A stretch of 64,000 nt of DNA from Sphingobacterium sp. UT-1RO-CII-1 (lineage in GTDB: Bacteria > Bacteroidota > Bacteroidia > Sphingobacteriales > Sphingobacteriaceae): the NCBI RefSeq assembly GCF_026711005.1, contig NZ_JAPPVJ010000002.1, forward strand, positions 310,001 through 374,000, read 5' to 3'. The notes under the pieces were generated by a model, which was not told the DNA's origin, did no database searches, and saw only the letters and a program-made list of their open reading frames with translations. Position numbers and translations under genes: made by a program. Of the stretch, positions 34,192-43,481 are shown piece after piece; the stretch's first letter is position 1; each line of letters opens with the position of its first letter.

Positions 34192-35442
34192 TTATTTCCG
34201 CTGTTCAAATACAAGAACATCCATCAACCTTCGCCCAGCCTTCAACTCCAAACCATAACCGTTTAACTGCAGATTGATCTGTTCAATTGTACTGTAGTCT
34301 TTGATATCAAGCTTTTGCTTACCATTAACTTCGTCATAAACAGGAGGAAATCTATCCTGATAGTCTATCATAAACGCCAACACCGACGTCCCTCCCAAAC
34401 CACTTTTCGTTACTTTCAGATCGTCAGGTGCAGAGTTAGTCCTTTGTAAAACCAAACAGGGTATCTCTCGTTTAGCCCAATAAACATGCAAACCCAGAAA
34501 AGTATTCAAATCATTCAGGATTACCTGAGCTTGCGCAGAATCAGGCCTTACTACTTGATCATAACGCTCATAACAAATCCCATTCTCCAACAGCCATTCA
34601 TCAAATGTTTCAGTCCCTTTGGGATATTTGTACAATGACGAGTCCCATACATTCCAAACGATACGCTCATCCTTTAATAAAAATTCAGGCTTCTTTATTT
34701 TACTAAAAGCGCTGGTATAGGCTCCTAAAACATCAATATTATAAAATGAGCTTTTTTGTCTATTTAATATGGAATCATACTGGATGACAACACCATTGGA
34801 TTCGATAGCATTCCGATAACCGGATAGCGATACTGAACCGATTACATTTTCATCCACAGACAAAAGGCTAGTGTTAAGGCCATCACTAAAATCAGACTTA
34901 ATCGGCAGTTTGATAGCGCCATTTGCCAACAATAAATCTATATTTTCAGCCTTTACAAAATCTGAAAATGTGACCGCCTGGACTCGTCCTTTGTACAGCC
35001 ATGCCGTATGAGGTACTCCTTTATGTGGGAAATATTTCCTTAATACGGTATCTGCATAAATTGTAACAAGATTTACCTGATTCTCTTTCAGGAATTTATT
35101 TGTACTAAAAAACTTCTCGACGGTCTTCCTGTCTTGCCATGTAACCAAAACAACCTGAATCTTATCGCTATATTGCTTCTGTAGCCTCTGCAACTTAGGC
35201 ATCGCTGCAATACAGTTGGAACAATAGGTATCGAAAAAATCCAGAATTATAATCTTATCAGACGATCTATCCAAGGCAATCTTATTTCCCAAAACGTTTA
35301 AAGCACTTAACTCAAGGATATCAGGGAACTCCTGTCCGACATGTAACCCTAAAGAGCGATCTATCTCCTCTCTATTTTGAGCCCACGAAATAGGACTCAA
35401 ATAGAGAGAGATAAGAATCAATAGTATTTTCTTCATCACCAT
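34192..35442 (-). CDS. TlpA-like thioredoxin-fold lipid-exported protein
   Basis: A 416-aa exported protein, signal peptide MVMKKILLILISLYLSPISWAQ. Residues about 30-180 form a TlpA/ResA-type thioredoxin domain with the redox motif DTYCSNCIAAMPKLQRL (CxxC = CSNC) and the cis-Pro loop GVPHTAWLY. The long C-terminal half is specific to SusC/D-linked TlpA proteins and has no recognised fold. It is the third gene of the susC-susD-tlpA unit, 1 bp after the SusD stop. It is expected to act on thiols of peptides or metal complexes imported by this system. Confidence 0.85.
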   Translation of the reverse strand: MVMKKILLILISLYLSPISWAQNREEIDRSLGLHVGQEFPDILELSALNVLGNKIALDRSSDKIIILDFFDTYCSNCIAAMPKLQRLQKQYSDKIQVVLVTWQDRKTVEKFFSTNKFLKENQVNLVTIYADTVLRKYFPHKGVPHTAWLYKGRVQAVTFSDFVKAENIDLLLANGAIKLPIKSDFSDGLNTSLLSVDENVIGSVSLSGYRNAIESNGVVIQYDSILNRQKSSFYNIDVLGAYTSAFSKIKKPEFLLKDERIVWNVWDSSLYKYPKGTETFDEWLLENGICYERYDQVVRPDSAQAQVILNDLNTFLGLHVYWAKREIPCLVLQRTNSAPDDLKVTKSGLGGTSVLAFMIDYQDRFPPVYDEVNGKQKLDIKDYSTIEQINLQLNGYGLELKAGRRLMDVLVFEQRK

Positions 35443-35443
35443 A

Positions 35444-36799
35444 CTAACGTTTATTTTGATTGATTCCCGACTCTGCTATCACCAATTCAGGAATCAAGTG
35501 TGCATACTTAAGACCATTTGGCTCTAATGTGTAAACCTCGCCATCTATTGTTCGCGTCAAGGTGGTCTTAAATCGTTCATCCTGATTTAACCTACGAAGG
35601 TCAGACCATCTTCTCCCTCTGAAAACCAATTCTTTTCTTCGCTCTCGCAACACCGTTGCCAAAAGCTTCTCAGGATTAGTCTCCGATATGGCCACAAAAA
35701 AACTAGGGTCTATTCTGTGTTCAAGAAGCGTATTAAGATCATTCAACGCCTGATTGACCTTATTTTTACGTACCGCACATTCCGCACGGATCAGATACAA
35801 CTCGCTGGTCGTAAGACCTATAAACGGAGTTGTAGCCGAGTTATCGTAAGAACCTTTAAATCCATATGTGCCTGCATCTGAAGCATTATGTTTAAAGTAT
35901 GCGGCCTTTCTATAATCACTGTTATCATAGCTCTGGTAGAGGTCTGAATCAATCCGTGCAAGCGACTGATTTAATGGGCTACTAAATATGCTGACCGCTG
36001 GAAATAAAACTTCCTTGTTAAATCGGACAATGGGAAAAGAAGCAGAAGTGTTCAAATCTTTGTAATTAAGCAGATCTGCCTTTAAATTCAATGCTGAGTC
36101 TGCATAAGCATAAGCTCTTTCATAGTCCTGCATATCCAAATATAGCCTTGCCAGCCCAGCATAAGCTGCTGCTTTAGCAGGTCTACCTTTTAAACTTTCT
36201 ACAATTGGTAAATAGCGTATTGCATTTTTATAATCTGTTACAATTTGGTCATATGTCTCAAATAAGGTACTCCGTGTTGATTTATAGTCAAGGTCAGGCT
36301 TCAAGCGTAGCGGTATTCCCATTTCCGACGGTGCCGTATCGGCTCGATATGGCATCGTAAAGACCGCGGCCACTTGATGAAAAGCAAAAGCCCTGAAAAA
36401 GTGAGCGGCCCCAAGTATCTTCTGGAATTTATCCTTATCCATATTTCGATCGAGTGTTTCCAATATAGCCAATACCTGATTGCTCAGGTATACAGTCTTA
36501 TATGGATTTTGCCAATGGGTATTTAGCGTCATATATGCTAAGGACCAATTGTAGGTCTGTTGCTCATCATAATTCGACAGCGACTTCCAATCTTTCGTGT
36601 TTAAATAGTAGTCGTCCGCTGCGATTTCTCCCAATGTAGGGTACCCCGTATTCATCGCGCTATAATCATTAAGCAATAGCTCACAGTGTTCCAATGTGGT
36701 CGGAACGGCCATTTTCTGATCGGGCTTAAGGTCTAGATAACCCGAGCAGGCACTGTTCAGCAACATGATGAACAATGGGTAAAATATTCTATATTTCAT
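35444..36799 (-). CDS. SusD/RagB family nutrient-binding outer-membrane lipoprotein
   Basis: A 451-aa SusD-like protein with a lipobox LNSACSGYLDLKPDQKM (Cys18), followed by the TPR-rich SusD fold. The characteristic C-terminal sequence ERRKELVFRGRRWSDLRRLN is complete. It sits on top of the SusC channel as a hinged lid that captures substrate. It is cotranscribed with SusC (88 bp upstream) and TlpA (1 bp downstream). The absence of glycoside hydrolases suggests a peptide or metal-complex substrate rather than a polysaccharide; this is inference. Confidence 0.93.
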   Translation of the reverse strand: MKYRIFYPLFIMLLNSACSGYLDLKPDQKMAVPTTLEHCELLLNDYSAMNTGYPTLGEIAADDYYLNTKDWKSLSNYDEQQTYNWSLAYMTLNTHWQNPYKTVYLSNQVLAILETLDRNMDKDKFQKILGAAHFFRAFAFHQVAAVFTMPYRADTAPSEMGIPLRLKPDLDYKSTRSTLFETYDQIVTDYKNAIRYLPIVESLKGRPAKAAAYAGLARLYLDMQDYERAYAYADSALNLKADLLNYKDLNTSASFPIVRFNKEVLFPAVSIFSSPLNQSLARIDSDLYQSYDNSDYRKAAYFKHNASDAGTYGFKGSYDNSATTPFIGLTTSELYLIRAECAVRKNKVNQALNDLNTLLEHRIDPSFFVAISETNPEKLLATVLRERRKELVFRGRRWSDLRRLNQDERFKTTLTRTIDGEVYTLEPNGLKYAHLIPELVIAESGINQNKR

Positions 36800-36886
36800 A
36801 TGTAATTAATTTGATTTTCAATGGTCATATGGAATACTCATGGGTGTTTGCACTTCGCTAAACATGAGTATTTCATAATTCTAGAT

Positions 36887-39800
36887 TTAAAGATTAAAAT
36901 TGAGTCCAAGAGATAAAGAGAACGGTTCAGGAAATGAACTGCCGTACTCGGGGTCTATGCCTAGCTTATTTGCACGCCAGATCACCCCTAAGTTCTGTGC
37001 ATAAGCATATATCCGCATGTTTTTAAGACCTACTTTCTCTAATTTTTTCAGCCCATAGCTAACTTGCAGATCACGCCATTTGATCTGATCAGCAGGCTCT
37101 ACCAATGCAGCCGAAAGGCGGTAAAACTCACTCGCATAGTAGTTATTCGGATACATGAACGTTGGAACATCTGTTTTCAATTCGTCACCTGGGTTCTGCC
37201 ATCTTAAAGCATAGTCGGAATGCCCCACTCCTTCCTCAATAAAAGCATCCGCAACGAATGACGACCGTAGAAATTTATGTCCTAGCTGATAAGATATATT
37301 AAAAGAAAGCTCAATATTCTTATAGGATAAACTGTTTCGGAACGAACCAAAGTACTTTGGTCGCAATGCGCCGTGGTTTTCTAAATCGTACACTGTGCTT
37401 CGGTTTACTATCGTACCATAGTCATCAGATACCTCACCATTAACATACCCCCTGGGCATTCCTGTTTCGGGATCCAAACCAGCCCATTTGTGCGTCAATA
37501 AACTATACAAATCCATGCCCTCAACAGGGGTTAACAGCATATTATAAGCGCCAGATAAATAATTCTGACTTCGGGTATTGCTTAAATATGATTTCGTAAC
37601 CTTCGTCCGATTATAAGCCATTACCAGATTTGAACGCCAACTAAACAGGGATGTATTAATATTCACACTATTAAGCGATAGGTCTACTCCTCGCCCATCT
37701 AGATTGGAACTATTAATATTAAGTGAGCTATAGCCTGTTGTTGGGTCAATACTCGAGCTCGCTATCAAATCTTTAGGCTTTTTAATATAATACTCCAAAC
37801 TACCAGAAAGTCTATGGAAAATCGCAAAATCCAAGCCCATATTCAAAACCCCTACACGTTCCCAACGCAAACTCGGATTCGGTGGAGATTGCATAGTGGC
37901 ATAGGGTTGGCCTGTGCTAAAATGAGGTGAAGACTGTATATTAATGATTGGATAAGCTGCCGTTTTGTTATTAACATTCCCATTATACCCGTAAGTAGCT
38001 CGTAGTTTGAGCACCTGTATAACATCATTATCCATAAAAGATTCATTGGACAGCGACCAAGCTGCACCTAGCGACCAGAATGGCTGTGCGCGGTCATTGG
38101 TCTTAACGCCAAATAGATTAGATGCATCTTTACGCACAGAACCACTCAGCGTGTATCGCGTTTTGTAGGTATATGCTGCATTTGCAAAATAGGAAGTAAA
38201 TCTGTTGGTATAATTTTCAGACTGAGAAAAGTCATATATCGCCGTCATTCCTCCAAGGCCATTCAACGCAGGCATCATTTCATCGTAAGTGACATGTTTA
38301 TAAGTAAAGTTTTCTGGGTCGTATCCCCAAAGGACATTGGTCATGGCCTTGCTCTTTATCTCCCGAATTTCGAAACCTGCTATTGCGTTTAAACTGTGGT
38401 GTAGTCCAAAATCTCTGTTAAAATCCAACTGGAACCGCCCTTGGTTAGTCATATTATAACGATCCGTCTTATATAGATTGTCGCCAACTGGCAACCCCCA
38501 TATCACCTGATTGTCATCCCATGAGGCCCGATAATTAATATCGCTACGGTGCGCACTAGACCCCATGCCATTCCATGTATCCTCTGGCTGAGCTGCATGT
38601 TGAAACGCATATAATATAGAAGCGCTTAATTCAGGAAATATCTGATAATTCCCCTTAACATTTAAAAATGTCTCTCTAATATTCGTTAGAACATGGGTCT
38701 GATCCAATTCAGCCAAAGGCCTATATTTCCAGTCTAGCAACCTTCCGCCAGCGACCGTATCCCTAAATATGGGATTAAAGCCAATGGCATCTACCACTAA
38801 AGGGTTGCCGTCGTCATCTGCCATACGCATATAGGGAAAATTTCCTTGCCCCCTCCCCATCAGATTATAGCCTACCGTACCAGCTTGAGCGTCTTTTCGC
38901 TTTGAATCGGTATACGTGACCCCAAGATCGAGAATCAGGTTTTTAATTGGACGCAGCTGTGTATTATTCTTTGCCGTAAACCGGTTGTAGGAAGACGTAA
39001 CCACATTATCCAGAGTCTTATCATAACCAATTGAAAAAGATGTATTTATTTTCTCCGAACCGCCACTTAACTGTACATTATATTGTTGGTTTACACTATT
39101 TCTATAGATGTATTTGTTGAAGTCCTCGCGCATATCTATACTCCTTAATGCGTCTAAGCCTTTCTCCAGCGCATCCGCTCCAATATCCCCTTCTTTATGT
39201 CTCTTCAGCAACTGAATAACTGGCGTTAAATTCAAGGAGAAATCATACATCCGACTATCCCAATATCCATTGTCAAATAGAAAACGTTCGGCATCGATGT
39301 AATCCGAAGTATTCATCTGTGGGTAATAATAAAGGTTAGGCTTCTGCCCCACAGTCACATTGCTATTCACAGATAAATTAAATGGCTGATTGAATTTCCC
39401 TCGCTTAGTCGTGATTACGATAACACCGTTGGCAGACTGTGCACCCCATATCGATGCTGCTGCAGCATCTTTTAGTACAGTCACATTTTCAACATCATTG
39501 GGGTTGATGTTCATGAAGTAGCCAGTCTGCGTGTTGAAATTATTTTGATAGGGCACTCCGTCTATAACTACTAAGGGCCAAATATTTGACTTCATTGAAC
39601 TTACTCCTCTAATATTAATCCCCATAAGCCTACCTTTATTTTCACGAAATGTTTTTAAAGATGATATCCCTGGCACCACATCCTCTAACCGACTCACGAA
39701 ATCGGTAGACACCTTCCTATTAAACAATGCCGAGTCGATAAATTCAAAGCTCCCCGTAGCTCGTTCTTTGGGTATCTTTTGGTATCCTGTAGATACGACC

Positions 39801-40369
39801 TCCACTTCTTCGATCTGTTTGGAACTTGTTTCTAGGAGAATTTTCAATAGTGTAGCTGTATTTTCATACGCAATCTTCTGCTCGTTATAGCCTATATGTT
39901 TTACAGTGAGTGTGCCTGTAGGCTTGTTTACGCTGATGGTAAACCTTCCTTCTTTGTCTGTGCGTGCGTGCTTCTTATCTACGATGATCGAAGCCCCCTC
40001 TATCGCTTGCCCATCGGCAGCCGAGCGCACCTCTCCACGAAGCACAAGCTCGGCCTGCGTCTGAGCGGCCGCCTGCGTAAACGCAAGCGAGCTAAACAAC
40101 ACACAAAATATGGTTAATAGTAATCTTGCGTCACTGCGAGCAATGCGAAGCAGTCTCTCTTTTATAGTTAAAATCCCTCTTCTTCCACTGCCATAGCCAG
40201 TCGTCCCGCTAGCGCGGGACTCCTGAACATTACAACTAAACTGATAACAATAGCTGCTGAGAGACAGCAACAAACATTTGAAGCTAGATAAAGACTGGTA
40301 ATAATTTTTCTTTATTGGTTTATTTAGGGCATAACAATCCCCTTTGCGTAAAAATCGCATCATAATCAT
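36887..40369 (-). CDS. SusC/RagA TonB-linked outer-membrane transporter with unusual N-terminus
   Basis: A 1160-aa channel. A carboxypeptidase D regulatory-like domain (LRGEVRSAADGQAIEGASIIVDKKHARTDKEGRFTI) is followed by the plug (RLEDVVPGISSLKTFRENKGRLMGINIRGVSSMKSN...LVVIDGVPYQN...NPNDVENVTVLKDAAAASIWGAQSANGVIVITTKRG) and a large barrel ending SFPEPFSLSLGLNFNL. The export region is odd: about 75 residues precede the hydrophobic segment LLLTIFCVLFSSLAFTQAAAQ, and that extension includes codons of two repetitive palindromes (40128-40160 and 40203-40220). The true start is therefore uncertain. It is the first gene of the susC-susD-tlpA operon. Confidence 0.9.
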   Translation of the reverse strand: MIMMRFLRKGDCYALNKPIKKNYYQSLSSFKCLLLSLSSYCYQFSCNVQESRASGTTGYGSGRRGILTIKERLLRIARSDARLLLTIFCVLFSSLAFTQAAAQTQAELVLRGEVRSAADGQAIEGASIIVDKKHARTDKEGRFTISVNKPTGTLTVKHIGYNEQKIAYENTATLLKILLETSSKQIEEVEVVSTGYQKIPKERATGSFEFIDSALFNRKVSTDFVSRLEDVVPGISSLKTFRENKGRLMGINIRGVSSMKSNIWPLVVIDGVPYQNNFNTQTGYFMNINPNDVENVTVLKDAAAASIWGAQSANGVIVITTKRGKFNQPFNLSVNSNVTVGQKPNLYYYPQMNTSDYIDAERFLFDNGYWDSRMYDFSLNLTPVIQLLKRHKEGDIGADALEKGLDALRSIDMREDFNKYIYRNSVNQQYNVQLSGGSEKINTSFSIGYDKTLDNVVTSSYNRFTAKNNTQLRPIKNLILDLGVTYTDSKRKDAQAGTVGYNLMGRGQGNFPYMRMADDDGNPLVVDAIGFNPIFRDTVAGGRLLDWKYRPLAELDQTHVLTNIRETFLNVKGNYQIFPELSASILYAFQHAAQPEDTWNGMGSSAHRSDINYRASWDDNQVIWGLPVGDNLYKTDRYNMTNQGRFQLDFNRDFGLHHSLNAIAGFEIREIKSKAMTNVLWGYDPENFTYKHVTYDEMMPALNGLGGMTAIYDFSQSENYTNRFTSYFANAAYTYKTRYTLSGSVRKDASNLFGVKTNDRAQPFWSLGAAWSLSNESFMDNDVIQVLKLRATYGYNGNVNNKTAAYPIINIQSSPHFSTGQPYATMQSPPNPSLRWERVGVLNMGLDFAIFHRLSGSLEYYIKKPKDLIASSSIDPTTGYSSLNINSSNLDGRGVDLSLNSVNINTSLFSWRSNLVMAYNRTKVTKSYLSNTRSQNYLSGAYNMLLTPVEGMDLYSLLTHKWAGLDPETGMPRGYVNGEVSDDYGTIVNRSTVYDLENHGALRPKYFGSFRNSLSYKNIELSFNISYQLGHKFLRSSFVADAFIEEGVGHSDYALRWQNPGDELKTDVPTFMYPNNYYASEFYRLSAALVEPADQIKWRDLQVSYGLKKLEKVGLKNMRIYAYAQNLGVIWRANKLGIDPEYGSSFPEPFSLSLGLNFNL
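40128..40160. repeat. REP-like sequence inside the SusC frame
   Basis: TCACTGCGAGCAATGCGAAG followed by CAGTCTCTCT matches the widespread (G)TCATTGCGAGGA...GAAGCAATCTC type of repetitive extragenic sequence. Here it is translated in frame as ERLLRIARSDAR on the minus strand. Confidence 0.6.
40203..40220. repeat. Palindrome GTCCCGC-TAGC-GCGGGAC inside the SusC frame
   Basis: A perfect 7-bp GC-rich stem with a 4-nt loop, translated as SRASGT on the minus strand. Its repeat-like character and GC-richness contrast with the surrounding gene. Confidence 0.6.
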
Positions 40370-41162
40370 TTGGTTTTTAATTATTTTTATTGAATAAATA
40401 AATCAAAAACCGACCCCTTCCCCATGCTTACAGCATGAGGAAACACACATAGTTTTGGAATAATAGAAAATCAAGCTATCTTTAAAGTGCGAATCTAAAA
40501 TAAACCGATTATTATTAACCCAAAAACAAGGTACACCGTGTTTTAGTTAGGAAGTCGGTAAACAGGTCTATCAGGACAGATCAAAGCCTCTTGTGGCTTT
40601 TGACCTGACTATAGGGCATTACGTATTATTAAATACCTCACGCCCCTCCACTTTTATACCTGTATTATATTTTAGTGCGGTTTAGTCGGGCGGACAGCAT
40701 ACGTTCTTTAAATGTAAAAGTTGGGAATACCATGACGACCGATGGAATATCGGAGTCAATTGGTTCTTGTTGGTTTTCATTTTCGTTCTCATAATTTTAA
40801 CAGTTTATGAAACGAAAGGCACTCACACATACTTGGAAAAGCCAAAGGAGCGAACTTCCAAGCTTTGCACGTGGCGCCGTCAAGAGCCCCTAAGACCGTA
40901 ATCTTAGTTCCACAAAGTCTGACAGGAAGCCCGCTCCATTGATGAGTATGTAAAGATACAAAAAGCAATGGAAAGCGAACCCCTTGTCGACCTACGTGGA
41001 AAATTGACGGCTTTCGTGCGTAAGTGACAATCGTAAAGATTGAGGGATAAACCTCTATCCTTTTAGTCGCTATTTAATTAACTATTACAAAGATAATGAA
41101 TAAATCTTAATTGACCGCTATAGTGGCCAATATTTTTTATCAAAATTTTAAACTTAACATAA
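40370..41162. other. 793-bp region without a supported gene; left edge of the defence island
   Basis: It holds a nested hairpin at 40571-40605 (AAAGCC-tcttgt-GGCTTT inside TCAGG/CCTGA). A short minus-strand frame without a good start is also seen near 40670-40787 (NYENENENQQEPIDSDIPSVVMVFPTFTFKERMLSARLNRTKI). The latter looks protein-like and may be a remnant of a mobile-element gene. No integrase, tRNA or att repeat was identified. Confidence 0.5.
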
Positions 41163-41459
41163 ATGACAAAAATTAAAGTCCAAACACAAGAAAACTTAGC
41201 GACAGACTTAGTAACCTTTATTTATATGAAATTTATTGCTCCTATAAGTATTAACGGGAAAGAACCATCTGATAGGAAATACCAAGAAATCACTTCAATT
41301 GGGAGAACAACTATTAATAAAATAAAAAAGTGTGAAGGATATGATGTACCATTTTCAACAATTTCAAGAATCTGTAAATATGCTGAAATATCCCTTTCAG
41401 AGTTCTTTACCATGTTTGAAGCTTATCTAAAAGAAAAAGAAGCTAAGATGGAGAAGTAA
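41163..41459 (+). CDS. Small XRE-like helix-turn-helix protein
   Basis: A 98-aa protein (MTKIKVQTQENLATDLVTFIYMKFIAPISINGKEPSDRKYQEITSIGRTTINKIKKCEGYDVPFSTISRICKYAEISLSEFFTMFEAYLKEKEA). The middle resembles an XRE helix-turn-helix (IGRTTINKIKKCEGYDVPFSTISRICKYAEISLSEFF), including the typical IC...I-S-L-S-E-F-F end of the fifth helix. It is the first gene of the island on the plus strand; the next regulator-like gene follows 65 bp later. A regulatory role is inferred. Confidence 0.65.
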   Translation: MTKIKVQTQENLATDLVTFIYMKFIAPISINGKEPSDRKYQEITSIGRTTINKIKKCEGYDVPFSTISRICKYAEISLSEFFTMFEAYLKEKEAKMEK

Positions 41460-41524
41460 AAAACCAAGACCAATTATAACCACTGGGGAAATTATGAACA
41501 AGAAACAAACTCGGTATTTGTTGA

Positions 41525-42118
41525 ATGACTAATCAAACAAATATCTATAGTCAAGAAATGGCTATTCGATTAAGACAAATTATGAATCATTTAGGTCTTA
41601 CTGTAGCAGGTTTTGCAGTTTTTATTGAGAGAGATTCCTCACATATTTACGGGATACTAAATGTTTCTAGGGATTTCAGTGATACACTTGCAGAACATAT
41701 TGGTAAACTAACAGGAATTAAAGGAGCCACTATCAAGAACATCAATACGGAAATTCCAGCCAGCATATCAAAATGTGGTAAAATTGTGGAGTTTCGGAAA
41801 AATCACAAAGATAATTCAGAATACTTTTTAAATACAAAAACCGATCGCAGTATAGATTCATTTGTTTGTGATGTACTTGCGATTACAGATTTTTTGAAAA
41901 CTCCTAAATATCTAAATGAGATAGAAAAGTTCGTTGAGTTAGAATATGACAAGACATTCGTTGACGACTCTCTTTCTAAAGCCCTTAGATATGCCGCTAC
42001 CAAAGGAATATTATTAAAAGATAAAAAACCTATAATGCTAAAAAGCGGGAAATATGGTAAGCGAATGCTTGATGTTTATTGGACCAATCCAGACAAGATT
42101 ATTAAATCAGCTGATTAA
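41525..42118 (+). CDS. Helix-turn-helix N-terminal protein of unknown function
   Basis: A 197-aa protein. Residues about 10-60 (EMAIRLRQIMNHLGLTVAGFAVFIERDSSHIYGILNVSRDFSDTLAEHIGKLTG) look like a Cro/CI-type domain. The C-terminal part (SIDSFVCDVLAITDFLKTPKYLNEIEKFVELEYDKTFVDDSLSKALRYAATKGILLKDKKPIMLKSGKYGKRMLDVYW) contains what looks like a winged helix. It follows the small XRE-like gene and precedes the WapI-like immunity gene. It has no recognised family and is possibly a phage-type regulator. Confidence 0.55.
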   Translation: MTNQTNIYSQEMAIRLRQIMNHLGLTVAGFAVFIERDSSHIYGILNVSRDFSDTLAEHIGKLTGIKGATIKNINTEIPASISKCGKIVEFRKNHKDNSEYFLNTKTDRSIDSFVCDVLAITDFLKTPKYLNEIEKFVELEYDKTFVDDSLSKALRYAATKGILLKDKKPIMLKSGKYGKRMLDVYWTNPDKIIKSAD

Positions 42119-42190
42119 AATCTTCTTATTATAACCCCAGATGGCGCAAGCTTGCCCCCCTTTTTATAAGTTATCATTTTACATCCTAAC

Positions 42191-42646
42191 ATGAATGAAG
42201 ATTTAGAATTTCAGATAAAAAGCGATGGAGACTTTGTAAAACTTAATCCTGCCGGATTAATATACTACGACTCCATTTTGGATTGGGACAAGAACTGGAT
42301 ACGTACGGTGATCACAGTCCAAGGTGGTGTATTCTCAGGCAAGTACAACGCTGATCTTACAACATTTGACTTTGATAACTTAAAATGTGATTTAGAAAAG
42401 CTTTACGACAACTTAGGTGGAGAGATGGAGTTTGATGACCTCGAAGGCTTTTTGAGTTTGAAAATTGTAGGTGATGGGACAGGCAACTTTGTCGCGGAGG
42501 TAACATGCAATGATGCTCCTGGCATTTATTCATCGGAGCTTAGTTTTCAGATTTCTTTCGATCAAACATACATTAAAGATATGGTGCGGAGACTCGACGA
42601 AATAACAAAACGACATCCCGTTGTTGGCGATTTTAAAAAGAGTTAA
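42191..42646 (+). CDS. WapI-like immunity protein
   Basis: A 151-aa acidic protein resembling the WapI family of polymorphic-toxin immunity proteins: LIYYDSILDWDKNWIRTVITVQGGVFSGKYNADLTTFDFDNLKCDLEKLYDNLGGEMEFDDLEGFLSLKIVGDGTGNFVAEVTC. In the family these features are a conserved (D/N)W segment and an alternating beta C-terminus. No cognate toxin is present in the window, so it may be an orphan immunity gene. A second, decayed copy lies at 47367-47580 on the other side of the Gabija-like genes. It is followed by another small gene after 33 bp. Confidence 0.6.
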   Translation: MNEDLEFQIKSDGDFVKLNPAGLIYYDSILDWDKNWIRTVITVQGGVFSGKYNADLTTFDFDNLKCDLEKLYDNLGGEMEFDDLEGFLSLKIVGDGTGNFVAEVTCNDAPGIYSSELSFQISFDQTYIKDMVRRLDEITKRHPVVGDFKKS

Positions 42647-42679
42647 TTTTTAAGATTATATACTAAGAAGTTAGATAGT

Positions 42680-43198
42680 ATGAAGAAGCAGAAATCAGAT
42701 AACACATCGGGATTATTTCTAGATTTAATGTTTATCGCAACTGATAATATAGATTTTAAGGTATTCTTAAATGACGAGCGACTTTTTGCTACTTACCTAG
42801 CTAATGATATAGTAATAGAATCTTCGCATATCGACAACCAAGGTAATCTCGCCCTCCTATTAAACTTCATTTTTAATACAGATGTGACGTTAACCGAATT
42901 TGCCGACTCTGCTAACAGAAAAGTGTATGATTTGACCTTGTATAAAGACACATGTATTCCAATCGATGACCTTGAAAGAGATTATCCTGCTTGGATTAAA
43001 GAAAACAGACGGGAAAACACTATGGATGAGTACGGTAATTTAGTTAGCATTGCTGGTTATATAAGACGTAATCACGTCAAGAAACATCTGTTACTAACTG
43101 TTGAGAAGAAGTCTATAATAAGATCTATTGTGGTTCAATGCTTGGAGTTCTACAGATCAAACTACAACTTGAGAGTCCTTCTTTGTAAACGAGACTAG
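42680..43198 (+). CDS. Hypothetical 172-aa protein next to the WapI-like gene
   Basis: The sequence MKKQKSDNTSGLFLDLMFIATDNIDFKVFLNDERLFATYLANDIVIESSHIDNQGNLALLLNFIFNTDVTLTEFADSANRKVYDLTLYKDTCIPIDDLERDYPAWIKEN has an alpha/beta pattern without catalytic motifs and no signal peptide. The 33-bp spacing after the WapI-like gene suggests joint transcription, in line with a second immunity-type protein, but the family is not recognised. Confidence 0.55.
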   Translation: MKKQKSDNTSGLFLDLMFIATDNIDFKVFLNDERLFATYLANDIVIESSHIDNQGNLALLLNFIFNTDVTLTEFADSANRKVYDLTLYKDTCIPIDDLERDYPAWIKENRRENTMDEYGNLVSIAGYIRRNHVKKHLLLTVEKKSIIRSIVVQCLEFYRSNYNLRVLLCKRD

Positions 43199-43481
43199 AA
43201 CATTGAAGTGCATATTAGCTCTGAGTCGGTTCTTATTAAGTTTCTTCTTGTAAAAAAGTGCCTTTGACACTTAAGATAGTGATGCTAGTTTACTGAATAC
43301 GAATCTCATCTATGCTCTACTACAGATTCAGTGCAGCCTACAATAGCACTGAAATTTGATAGAAATCCTACCTTAACTGAGTACATAACTCATAGAAGTC
43401 TTTCCAGTGAACCGAGGTTATGTGGATATTATCCCTCAATTCAAATATTTTAATTAGTTTTATAACAAAGCTATTTAACCT

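Noticed and set aside
40861-41100. Group II intron or tRNA-like attachment site at the island edge
   Set aside because: No intron domain V pattern, no cloverleaf and no integrase could be recognised; the sequence stays unassigned.
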